Shown here: positions 1 to 5,346 of the stretch, piece by piece
How the letters are laid out: each line of letters starts with the position of its first letter
How positions within the stretch are numbered: position 1 is the first letter of the stretch
Source: Peptococcaceae bacterium
Lineage (GTDB): Bacteria; Bacillota; Desulfitobacteriia; Desulfitobacteriales; Syntrophobotulaceae
Length of the DNA: 6,107 nt
Reading direction: 5' to 3'
NCBI GenBank assembly: GCA_012523535.1
Contig: JAAYII010000015.1
Location: 1 to 6,107, forward strand
Translations under genes and position numbers: made by a program
The notes under the pieces: generated by a model
The model's database searches: none
Told to the model about the DNA's origin: nothing
Seen by the model: only the letters and a program-made list of their open reading frames with translations

Positions 1-18
1 GCATAAATAACCGCTTTC

Positions 19-70
19 TTACCGAAAATATAAAATATACATTTAAATATATTAATTAACATTTCGGTAA
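19..70. repeat. 9-bp inverted repeat upstream of the DsrE-like gene
   Basis: TTACCGAAA (19-27) and TTTCGGTAA (62-70) are perfect inverted copies separated by 34 bases made almost only of A and T. The right arm ends 15 bases before the ATG of the DsrE-like gene. It could be a pair of operator half-sites around a promoter or a long-loop hairpin in the leader. I could not assign a convincing -35/-10 pair here, so the role is open. Confidence 0.4.
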
Positions 71-85
71 TGGCGGTGAATTTGG

Positions 86-598
86 ATGGAGTGCTTAAAA
101 AATAATTCCGGCGACAATATTGCCGGAAAAAAATTAAGCTTGCTTCTCTTCAGCTGTGAATATGACAAAGCTTTAGCCGCTTTGATTCTGGCCAATTCTG
201 CCCTGGAAATGAAAATGACGGTCAATATTTTCTGCGCTTTTTGGGGTCTATGTTTGTTGCGCGATCCGAATAAAATCTCCGCCGAGGAAAAAACCGCCTG
301 GGAAAAAATGTTCGGACTGGTTGCTCCTCAGGGAGCGGATGAACTGCCTTTATCGCGTTTAAACCTGGCCGGCTTGGGAAAAGCCATGCTGCAGGAGATG
401 ATGAAGGACCATGATTCCCCCGACCTCAATGATTTTCTGCATAACGCCCAAAAAAAAGGAGCAAACTTTTTCGCTTGCAAGTTATCCTTGGATGTCATGG
501 GCTTTGAGCTGGAAGAACTTTTGCCCGGAGTAGAGGTGTTGACAGCCCAGGAATATTTGCAAGATGCACTGACGGCCGACATCCAGTTATTCATATAA
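86..598 (+). CDS. DsrE/DsrF/DrsH-like family protein
   Basis: The 170-residue soluble protein matches the DsrE/DsrF/DrsH-like family (small Rossmann-like proteins related to sulfur-relay DsrE and often annotated as peroxiredoxin-family). Seen in the sequence: an N-terminal strand LSLLLFS (17-23) followed by DKALAALILANSAL; the family's NIFCAFWGLCLLR segment (47-59); a central MFGLVAPQGADELPLSRLNL stretch (75-94); the motif ACKLSLDVMG (130-139) with the conserved cysteine C131; and a C-terminal ADIQLFI. Length is normal for the family. The ATG at 86 is preceded by GGCGGTG (72-78) at about 7 bases, a modest ribosome binding site. Members are thought to handle sulfur or act in thiol redox, but the substrate is unknown and no sulfur-metabolism gene is adjacent. 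It converges on the membrane-protein gene at 698-985. Family call is firm; physiological role is not. Confidence 0.88.
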   Translation: MECLKNNSGDNIAGKKLSLLLFSCEYDKALAALILANSALEMKMTVNIFCAFWGLCLLRDPNKISAEEKTAWEKMFGLVAPQGADELPLSRLNLAGLGKAMLQEMMKDHDSPDLNDFLHNAQKKGANFFACKLSLDVMGFELEELLPGVEVLTAQEYLQDALTADIQLFI

Positions 599-617
599 AA
601 GCCACTTTAATAAAATC

Positions 618-713
618 TTAAATATTTATTCGATGCTTATCTGAAAGCATTTTGGCCATCCTGAAAGCATATTTGTAATCTTCAATACGTTTTTTGGTTA
701 GATTTTGGGAATT
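618..713 (-). other. Open -1-frame continuation after the stop of the 698-985 gene
   Basis: On the minus strand, immediately around and beyond the stop of the small membrane-protein gene, the -1 frame is open from 713 down to a TAA at 618-620 (31 codons). It reads as a plausible charged helical tail including KKRIEDYKYAFRMAKMLSDK. Adding one base in the A4 run at 703-706 (minus strand) would join it to the upstream gene and give a product of about 122 residues. It has no start signal of its own. It may be a real frameshift, a sequencing error in a homopolymer, or chance. Confidence 0.3.
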
Positions 714-985
714 TTATATTCGCGCTCCATGTTATCGGCATCTATGACAGTCGTGTACTGCTGGCTGGTGGAGCCGGACCCGTAGCTTCGATGGAAGTTG
801 GACCAGAAAATATCGAATTTGTTGCCCATGCGTTTGGGACCTCTGTAAAGATATTTTTGATAAAGGGCATAAACTGCGTACAACAGCAATAATATGGGCA
901 GGATAAATAAAAAGAAAATTTTGAACACAAAGAATAAACCCATCATTACTGCTAACCAAAGCAATATTTTTATGACTTCCGGCAA
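698..985 (-). CDS. Small membrane protein of unknown function
   Basis: I do not recognise this 95-residue protein. Its N-terminal half is strongly hydrophobic (about residues 5-42, enough for a helical hairpin or one long membrane segment). A basic stretch YQKYLYRGPKR (42-52) follows, then a polar C-terminal tail containing the sequence TTVIDADNMEREYK. The positive residues after the membrane segment suggest that the tail is cytoplasmic. The start is TTG at 985, chosen because AGGTGA lies at 992-997 with a 6-base spacing on the minus strand. The gene is divergent from the nfeD-floA cluster and converges on the DsrE-like gene with a 99-bp gap. An in-phase-shifted open stretch follows its stop (see 618-713), so its true C-terminus is uncertain. 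The hydrophobic core, start signal and candidate promoter support it being real; homologues would settle it. Confidence 0.7.
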   Translation of the reverse strand: MPEVIKILLWLAVMMGLFFVFKIFFLFILPILLLLYAVYALYQKYLYRGPKRMGNKFDIFWSNFHRSYGSGSTSQQYTTVIDADNMEREYKIPKI

Positions 986-1019
986 CTTGAGTCACCTCTT
1001 TCTTGGTTGGCCTACTTTT

Positions 1020-1048
1020 ATTATACATTATTTCAAGCGTAATAATAA
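1020..1048 (-). promoter_or_regulatory. Candidate promoter for the 698-985 gene
   Basis: On the minus strand a perfect TATAAT lies at 1020-1025. The -35 region 17 bases upstream (1043-1048, TTATTA) matches TTGACA at only three of six positions. The -10 box is correctly placed to give a short leader of roughly 25-30 bases before the TTG start at 985. Called mainly on the -10 box and position. Confidence 0.4.
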
Positions 1049-1082
1049 ACTTGCACTTAATTTTATTTCTCAGGGAAAAGGC

Positions 1083-1110
1083 TTGATAAAATTTGTATTC
1101 TAAGGATAAT
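1083..1110 (+). promoter_or_regulatory. Candidate sigma-A-type promoter for nfeD-floA
   Basis: TTGATA at 1083-1088 and GATAAT at 1105-1110 are separated by 16 bases; each hexamer matches consensus at five of six positions. It would give an AU-rich leader of about 100 bases before nfeD. The B. subtilis counterpart operon is transcribed by the envelope-stress sigma factor SigW, but I see no clear SigW-like TGAAAC/CGTA pair in this region. Confidence 0.5.
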
Positions 1111-1217
1111 CTAAGTAAGTATAAATATTATAAAACAATATAAATTAAAAATCCTTTTAAATTTAGGTGGAAGCTTAATAATATGTTAAAATTAAAGGCA
1201 GAGAGGAGGGACAATAA

Positions 1218-1703
1218 TTGTTTTACGGAATTTCCCTTTTTTTGGTCATCATAGGACTGTTATTGATCATAGTGGAAATCTTTCTAATTCCAAGCGTGGG
1301 AGTAGTCGGCCTAATGGGATTTTTCGTAATGCTGTTCGGTATATTCCGCATGGCCGATAATTTTGCGCAAGGACTTATTTATTTTCTTATTACTATTCTG
1401 GCTACCGGATTGATCATCTACATAAGTTATAAAACCGGGCATTTGGGGAGGCTATGGAATAGACTCGCTTTAAAAGACAAGCAAAAAAACGAAGAAGGAT
1501 ACGTGGCTCCCAAGCAGGAATATAAAGATTATTTGGACAAAACGGGCGTGGCCCTAACTCTTCTTCGTCCTGCCGGTTCAGCTTTGATTGACGGGCAACG
1601 GGTCGATGTGGTTTCCGACGGGATTTTTATTCCTAAAGATTCTCCGATCAAAGTCATTGCGGTGGAAGGTACCAGAATCGTTGTGACTCGTTTGGATGAT
1701 TAA
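1218..1703 (+). CDS. nfeD: Short-form NfeD family membrane protein (FloA partner)
   Basis: This 161-residue protein is a short NfeD. Three hydrophobic segments (about 3-24, 26-45 and 50-72) are followed by a charged linker (80-107) and the C-terminal OB-fold-like domain (108-160). That domain carries the family pattern GVALTLLRPAGSALIDGQRV, then DVVSDGIFI and a terminal VEGTRIVV. The start is TTG at 1218, supported by GAGGAGGG (1203-1210) with a 7-base gap. Bacillus YqeZ, the equivalent partner of FloA, carries an N-terminal ClpP-class serine protease domain. That domain is absent here and no protease gene is visible upstream, so this is the protease-less type. NfeD proteins are normally encoded beside a flotillin/stomatin partner, and floA follows after 34 bases. 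A role in organising or stabilising FloA membrane assemblies is inferred from the family and context. Confidence 0.92.
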   Translation: MFYGISLFLVIIGLLLIIVEIFLIPSVGVVGLMGFFVMLFGIFRMADNFAQGLIYFLITILATGLIIYISYKTGHLGRLWNRLALKDKQKNEEGYVAPKQEYKDYLDKTGVALTLLRPAGSALIDGQRVDVVSDGIFIPKDSPIKVIAVEGTRIVVTRLDD

Positions 1704-1737
1704 GAATTAAAATTTTAAAATAATGGGAGGTTTTTTA

Positions 1738-2736
1738 ATGGGTCCTTTATTGGCAACAATCTTTCTGATCGTCATAATTCTTATACTCCTCATGGTATTG
1801 TTTACTTTTATTCCTGTGGGGCTGTGGATCTCCGCCTTGGCGGCCGGAGTTAATGTCGGGATTTTTTCGCTGATAGGTATGCGCTTGCGCCGGGTTATTC
1901 CCAGCAGAATTGTCAATCCTTTAATCAAAGCGCATAAAGCCGGCTTGGGATTGTCAACTTCCCAATTGGAAGCTCATTACCTGGCGGGCGGAAATGTGGA
2001 CAAAGTGGTAAATGCCCTGATTGCAGCCGAACGGGCCGCTATCCCGCTCAAGTTTGAAAGGGCGGCGGCCATTGATCTTGCCGGCCGGGATGTGTTGGAA
2101 GCCGTTCAGATGTCCGTTAATCCTAAAGTAATTGAGACTCCTATCGTTTCGGCAGTGGCCCAGAACGGAATCGAGCTTAGAGTTAAAGCCAGAGTTACGG
2201 TTAGGGCCAATATTGACCGTTTGGTCGGTGGGGCCGGGGAAGAAACCATTATTGCCCGTGTCGGCGAAGGTATTGTCACCAGTATCGGTAGTTCCGCATC
2301 CCATAAAGATGTATTGGAAAACCCTGATGTCGTTTCCCAAACTGTATTAAATAAAGGTTTGGATTCCGGTACGGCTTTTGAAATCCTCTCTATTGATATC
2401 GCCGATGTGGATGTGGGGAAAAATATCGGAGCCCAGTTGCAGACCGATCAGGCGGAAGCCGATAAGCGGATTGCCCAGGCCAAGGCTGAGGAACGCAGAG
2501 CTATGGCTGTGGCCAGAGAGCAAGAAATGAAGGCCGCGGTTCAGGAAATGAGAGCCAAAGTGGTTGAAGCGGAAGCTGAAGTACCCAGAGCTTTGGCCGC
2601 AGCTCTTAGAGAAGGTAAACTGGGTGTTATGGACTATTATAATTTGCAAAATATTATAGCTGATACTAAAATGAGGGAAAATATCGCTGGCACGGCCAAA
2701 CCGGATAGCCCGGACGGCACCATACCTAAAAAGTAG
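1738..2736 (+). CDS. floA: Flotillin-like protein FloA
   Basis: FloA is a membrane scaffold of bacterial functional membrane microdomains that influences membrane fluidity and assembly of membrane protein complexes. The 332-residue product is close to the B. subtilis FloA length (331) and very similar along its whole length. An N-terminal hydrophobic hairpin (about 5-47) is followed by the family stretch GMRLRRVIPSRIVNPLIKAH (47-66), the SPFH/PHB-type region with LAGRDVLEAVQMSVNPK (114-130) and RANIDRLVGGAGEETI (156-171), and LDSGTAFEILSIDIADVDVG (208-227). An Ala/Glu-rich coiled-coil segment (about 236-292) drives oligomerisation in flotillins. I chose ATG 1738, not the in-frame ATG 1723, because GGGAGG (1725-1730) sits 7 bases before 1738, whereas an initiation at 1723 would use that same sequence as codons. 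It is cotranscribed with nfeD, and the next gene's ribosome binding site overlaps its stop. Confidence 0.97.
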   Translation: MGPLLATIFLIVIILILLMVLFTFIPVGLWISALAAGVNVGIFSLIGMRLRRVIPSRIVNPLIKAHKAGLGLSTSQLEAHYLAGGNVDKVVNALIAAERAAIPLKFERAAAIDLAGRDVLEAVQMSVNPKVIETPIVSAVAQNGIELRVKARVTVRANIDRLVGGAGEETIIARVGEGIVTSIGSSASHKDVLENPDVVSQTVLNKGLDSGTAFEILSIDIADVDVGKNIGAQLQTDQAEADKRIAQAKAEERRAMAVAREQEMKAAVQEMRAKVVEAEAEVPRALAAALREGKLGVMDYYNLQNIIADTKMRENIAGTAKPDSPDGTIPKK

Positions 2737-2746
2737 GTGAGTGCCG

Positions 2747-3463
2747 ATGATTGATTTTTTTTCACTTATCGTTATTGGCTTTATGATTTATAGGATTTTT
2801 TCCAGGAAAGACCAGCCGCCCCGGCGGAGCAACCAGCCGCCTCGGCGCGCCAACCAACCCTATTGGCGCACCGAGCAACAGCCACGGTCCTTTCCTGAGC
2901 GTCCTGACAATTATCAACGATTCGAAAAAATAAACAGGCCACGGGAAATAAATATTCCCGAAAGTAAAAAGCGGGTTTACAGAGGGTTGGAGGGTAAAAA
3001 ATTAGAACCTGCAGTTGAAATGAACCGGCAGCCTGTTTCTAAACCTCAGAGCACCCGAGAAATTGAAGGCCTCAAAGGCCGGGAGGGATCCATGGGCTAT
3101 GAAGGGTCGCCAGGTTATGAAGGATCTGCGGGCTATGAAGGATCCATCGGATATGAGGGGTCTGCCGGTCACGAAGGAACCGCCGGCTATGAAGGAACTG
3201 CCGGTCACGAAGGAACCGCCGGCTATGAAGGAACTGCCGGTTACGAAGGATCTTCCGGCTCTGAAGGAGCTTTTGGTTACGAAGGATTAGTTTCGTCGAA
3301 ACAGGATATACAAGATTCAATCAAAGAGGGTCAAGTTTCTCTTGACCAACCCAAACCGGCGCCTGTTCTGGGCTTTTCCGCCCAAGAGTTGGTCCGGGGT
3401 GTTATTTGGGCTGAAATACTTAAAAGACCTCAGCAAAGAAGCATTTTATCCAGGAGGTTTTAA
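2747..3463 (+). CDS. Membrane-anchored protein with collagen-like Gly-X-Y repeats, behind floA
   Basis: The function of this 238-residue protein is unknown. Order of parts: one short hydrophobic segment (about 2-16); a basic, proline-rich linker with three heptads of QPPRRSN type (23-43); a charged linker (44-106); 25 uninterrupted Gly-X-Y triplets (108-182) mostly alternating GYE with GS/TA; an acidic/polar spacer; and a C-terminal segment GFSAQELVRGVIWAEILKRP (209-228) that looks like an amphipathic helix. I recall similar short C-terminal motifs in uncharacterised clostridial proteins but cannot verify it. Arginines and lysines directly after the membrane segment predict that the rest is cytoplasmic, unlike typical secreted bacterial collagen-like proteins. 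ATG 2747 is preferred over GTG 2741: AGGTGA (2735-2740) is 6 bases before 2747, and it overlaps the floA TAG. That tight coupling suggests a role with FloA/NfeD. In B. subtilis the third gene of this operon is yqfB, a different small protein. Confidence 0.85.
   Translation: MIDFFSLIVIGFMIYRIFSRKDQPPRRSNQPPRRANQPYWRTEQQPRSFPERPDNYQRFEKINRPREINIPESKKRVYRGLEGKKLEPAVEMNRQPVSKPQSTREIEGLKGREGSMGYEGSPGYEGSAGYEGSIGYEGSAGHEGTAGYEGTAGHEGTAGYEGTAGYEGSSGSEGAFGYEGLVSSKQDIQDSIKEGQVSLDQPKPAPVLGFSAQELVRGVIWAEILKRPQQRSILSRRF
2813..2875 (+). repeat. 21-bp tandem repeat, three decayed copies
   Basis: Three 21-bp units starting at 2813, 2834 and 2855 encode the heptads QPPRRSN, QPPRRAN and QPYWRTE in the repeat protein's basic linker. 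The first two copies are similar at DNA level; the third has diverged. This is a second repeat with a different period inside the same gene. Confidence 0.75.
3065..3292 (+). repeat. 18-bp tandem repeat encoding the EGxxG(Y/H) hexapeptide
   Basis: Twelve complete 18-bp units plus a 12-base partial unit run in frame through the gene at 2747-3463. Each encodes Glu-Gly-X-X-Gly-Z, which is two Gly-X-Y triplets per unit. The outer units are diverged. In the centre the period becomes a perfect 36 bp from 3162 to 3241 (about 2.2 copies without a mismatch), alternating a GHE-coding and a GYE-coding unit, which indicates recent duplication. Confidence 0.93.
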
Positions 3464-3512
3464 CCCGGGGTAATATATTAAAAAACTTAATAGGATTAGG
3501 AGAAAAGAGATA

Positions 3513-4748
3513 ATGCCAAAAGATAACTCAGTCCACGCTCCTTCCCCCTATCGTTGGGTTATTTTATTGCTGGTGGGATTCAGCAGCATGATCGGGGGAT
3601 TTTCCCAGTACCAAATGTCTGCACTGGCCTTTAGAATCATTCCTCAATTTGAGCTTTCTACCGTTCAATTTTCCAGTTTGGTTACCGCACCTATGCTGCT
3701 GGCGGTTTTTGCCAGCTTGCCTGCCGGTGCGCTGGGCGACCGCTTCGGCGTGAAAAAGGTAGTCTCAGTAGGGGCTGTGATCTCTGTAATGGGCAATTTT
3801 TACAGGGTAATAGCCGATAGTTACTGGGAATTGTTTATAAGCATGGTTTTGTTAACCCTTTGTATGACTTTGATTAATGCCAATTTTGCCAAATACTTGG
3901 GCCTTTGGTTTCCCAAAAAACAATTGGGTGTTGCGGTAGGCATTTATTATCTGCTCTGCATGTCTGGAGCCACAATTAGCCTGGCCTTAACAGCAGCCTT
4001 ATTCGACTCGGTTTATGATGCTTTTTTAACGCCGGCCGTGATTATGCTGGTGTTGACAGTTTTATGGATAGTATTGGCCAAAAATAAACCGCCAGGGGCT
4101 GAAGATTTGCCTGTAATGCCTGTCCTAAAATATGTGCGGGTGGCTGCCAAAAGCAGAAATGTGTGGATCACCGGCTTGGCCACGGCCTTTGCCATGGGAT
4201 CCATGGTTACCATGATGACTTATTTGCCTACTGCATTCACTACGGTCAAAGGTATCGATCCTTCCGAGGCTGGCTTTTTAACTTCACTGTTTACTTTCGG
4301 CACTTTAGTCGGGAGTTTGGTCCTGACCGTGCTTTGTGACAAGTTAGGGGTCATGAAAGCTTTTATTATTGTTATTACTTTGGGCGGGACCGCGGCTTTA
4401 TATCTTTCCTGGATATTGCCGGAGGGAGTCATAGTCTGGATTTTGCTGGTTATAGCCGGTTTTTTGGCCGGAAGTTCCATGCCTATCCTCTTCACCATAC
4501 CCATACGGCTAAAAGAAATTGGTCCTGTCTATGCCGGCAGTGCCGGTGGCATTGTCAGCACCATTCAAATGTTGGGAGGTTTCTTTCTGCCGACCTTCGT
4601 TATCGGCAAAATAGCCGGAAATAACTATAATCTGTTATTTAACCTTGGTTGCCTGTCCTTTTTATTTATAGTAGTGTTTACGCTCTTTTTACCTGAATTG
4701 GGCTGGAGAAAACAGGCCGGAATGGAGAAGGACCGCCAAGACCGGTAA
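3513..4748 (+). CDS. Major facilitator superfamily (MFS) transporter
   Basis: This 411-residue protein has the length and hydrophobic pattern of a 12-helix MFS transporter with a short cytoplasmic N-terminus. The MFS motif A between helices 2 and 3 is visible as GALGDRFGVKK (72-82) with the key D76 and R77. A degenerate counterpart LCDKLGVMKA (274-283) lies between helices 8 and 9, as expected from the internal duplication. A longer polar loop (about 189-215) separates the two halves. The segment GLWFPKKQLGVAVGI (130-144) resembles the helix 4-5 region of anion/organic-acid MFS members. I see no nitrate-porter signature and cannot name the substrate. ATG 3513 has AGGAGA at 3498-3503, 9 bases upstream. 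The 49-bp gap after the repeat gene holds no clear terminator or promoter, so it may be read from the nfeD promoter. It ends before the terminator at 4802-4828. Confidence 0.9.
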   Translation: MPKDNSVHAPSPYRWVILLLVGFSSMIGGFSQYQMSALAFRIIPQFELSTVQFSSLVTAPMLLAVFASLPAGALGDRFGVKKVVSVGAVISVMGNFYRVIADSYWELFISMVLLTLCMTLINANFAKYLGLWFPKKQLGVAVGIYYLLCMSGATISLALTAALFDSVYDAFLTPAVIMLVLTVLWIVLAKNKPPGAEDLPVMPVLKYVRVAAKSRNVWITGLATAFAMGSMVTMMTYLPTAFTTVKGIDPSEAGFLTSLFTFGTLVGSLVLTVLCDKLGVMKAFIIVITLGGTAALYLSWILPEGVIVWILLVIAGFLAGSSMPILFTIPIRLKEIGPVYAGSAGGIVSTIQMLGGFFLPTFVIGKIAGNNYNLLFNLGCLSFLFIVVFTLFLPELGWRKQAGMEKDRQDR

Positions 4749-4801
4749 TAAAGTCTTTGGAGTTAAATAAAATAATTTAGAGCTTTGGCTTAATTAGGAT
4801 T

Positions 4802-4828
4802 AAAGGCTGTTTCAGCCTTTTTTCTTTT
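4802..4828 (+). terminator. Rho-independent terminator after the MFS gene
   Basis: The stem AAAGGCTG (4802-4809) pairs with CAGCCTTT (4813-4820) around a TTT loop. It is followed by a T-rich tract (TTTTTT, C, TTTT to 4828). It lies 54 bases after the MFS stop and just before the yerC promoter, separating the two transcription units. Confidence 0.88.
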
Positions 4829-4839
4829 GAAAAAAACTC

Positions 4840-4868
4840 TTGACAATACTTTATTACTTTAATATAGT
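4840..4868 (+). promoter_or_regulatory. Strong sigma-A-type promoter of yerC-hisZ
   Basis: TTGACA at 4840-4845 (perfect) and TATAGT at 4863-4868 (five of six) are separated by 17 bases. This is the best promoter in the window. It sits just downstream of the terminator and gives a leader of about 35 bases before the ATG at 4910, too short for a T-box riboswitch. Confidence 0.85.
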
Positions 4869-4873
4869 AAAGT
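4848..4873. promoter_or_regulatory. Candidate operator over the yerC -10 box
   Basis: ACTTTA (4856-4861) and TAAAGT (4868-4873) form a perfect 6-bp inverted repeat with a 6-base centre that covers the -10 box. A further direct copy ACTTTA lies at 4848-4853 within the promoter spacer. The symmetry and placement fit a dimeric repressor blocking polymerase. The first gene encodes a TrpR-family protein, so autorepression is the simplest reading. This is inferred. Confidence 0.55.
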
Positions 4874-4909
4874 TTAAGCTAATTGGCTTTGGTAACGGAG
4901 GTAATAGAT

Positions 4910-5272
4910 ATGATTGATGAAAGGCTAAAGGATGAGGCTACGGATTATTTGTTTGAAGCAATCCTCCTTTTGGAAACGAAAGAAGAGTGCTACAGATTTT
5001 TTCAAGATCTTGCTACGGTGGCCGAAATAAAGGCCTTGGCCCAAAGGTTGGAAGTGGCCCGTATGCTGGAGGAAAACGTTACATATTCGCGGATTGAAGA
5101 GTTGACGGGTGCCAGTTCGGCGACCATCAGCAGGGTTAAAAGGTGTTTATATTACGGTGCCGACGGCTATAAGACGATTTTAGCCAAAATGGCCCAAAAG
5201 AAAAAAAGGGAAGAGAGCAAAGATAAAGAGAGTAATAATGAAGAAAACAACAATGAAGAGAGCAATCGATGA
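4910..5272 (+). CDS. yerC: YerC/YecD-type TrpR-family transcriptional regulator
   Basis: The 120-residue protein matches the YerC/YecD group of the TrpR family, small all-helical DNA-binding dimers. The helical core (about 8-57) includes FQDLATVAEIKALAQRLEVA (31-50). The helix-turn-helix (about 58-80) reads YSRIEELTGASSATISRVKR, with the recognition helix around ATISRVKR. ATG 4910 is chosen because GGAGG (4897-4901) lies 8 bases upstream; an in-frame TTG at 4883 would place the ribosome binding site inside the gene. YerC proteins are usually near 100 residues; here an extra lysine/glutamate/asparagine-rich tail (97-120) is added. From memory, comparative work has linked YerC-type regulators of Firmicutes to control of histidine biosynthesis (name HisR). 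Its position directly ahead of hisZ and under an operator-like repeat fits that. The effector is unknown. Confidence 0.9.
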   Translation: MIDERLKDEATDYLFEAILLLETKEECYRFFQDLATVAEIKALAQRLEVARMLEENVTYSRIEELTGASSATISRVKRCLYYGADGYKTILAKMAQKKKREESKDKESNNEENNNEESNR

Positions 5273-5343
5273 AGAGAAATAAAAAGAAGCGAGCAAATAT
5301 AAAGAAAAATAGTGTAAAGACAATAAATGGGGATGTGAAATAG
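5269..5343 (+). CDS. Possible 24-codon basic ORF between yerC and hisZ
   Basis: An ATG at 5269 overlaps the yerC TGA in an ATGA arrangement. The frame runs to TAG at 5341-5343, three bases before the hisZ ATG, filling the intergenic gap exactly. The predicted peptide is very basic (begins MKRNKKKRANIKK) and has no histidine codon, so it is not a his attenuation leader. A purine-rich GAAGAGAG upstream could be a weak ribosome binding site. It may couple translation of yerC to hisZ, or be chance in A-rich DNA. Confidence 0.25.
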   Translation: MKRNKKKRANIKKNSVKTINGDVK

Positions 5344-5346
5344 CCG

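Noticed and set aside
633..655. Hairpin ATGCTT-N6-AAGCAT followed by TTTT between the convergent genes, plus a 10-bp direct repeat CTGAAAGCAT (641-650 and 661-670)
   Set aside because: The stem has only six pairs, two of them GC, and the T run is short, so it is weak as a terminator. The direct repeat may only reflect the possible coding extension on the minus strand.
894..1103. Plus-strand 69-codon ORF starting inside the small membrane-protein gene
   Set aside because: It is antisense to the better-supported minus-strand gene, runs through the AT-rich divergent promoter region, has no ribosome binding site and its product resembles no family I know.
1183..1254. 23-codon ORF (ATG 1183) in the nfeD leader, overlapping the nfeD start
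   Set aside because: Its only ribosome-binding-like sequence (AGGTGG, 1165-1170) is 12 bases away, and the strong GAGGAGGG lies inside it and serves nfeD. Composition gives no support.
2741..2746. GTG at 2741 as the start of the repeat protein
   Set aside because: It directly abuts the AGGTGA ribosome binding site with no spacing; ATG 2747 has a 6-base spacing.
3002..3320. Out-of-frame and antisense ORFs across the glycine-repeat region
   Set aside because: An in-frame 18-bp repeat keeps all other frames open as well. These are shadows of the repeat and have no start signals.
3460..3473. Imperfect palindrome around CCCGGG between the repeat gene and the MFS gene
   Set aside because: It has no loop and no T tract, so it cannot act as an intrinsic terminator. 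As an operator it has two mismatches and no recognisable promoter beside it.
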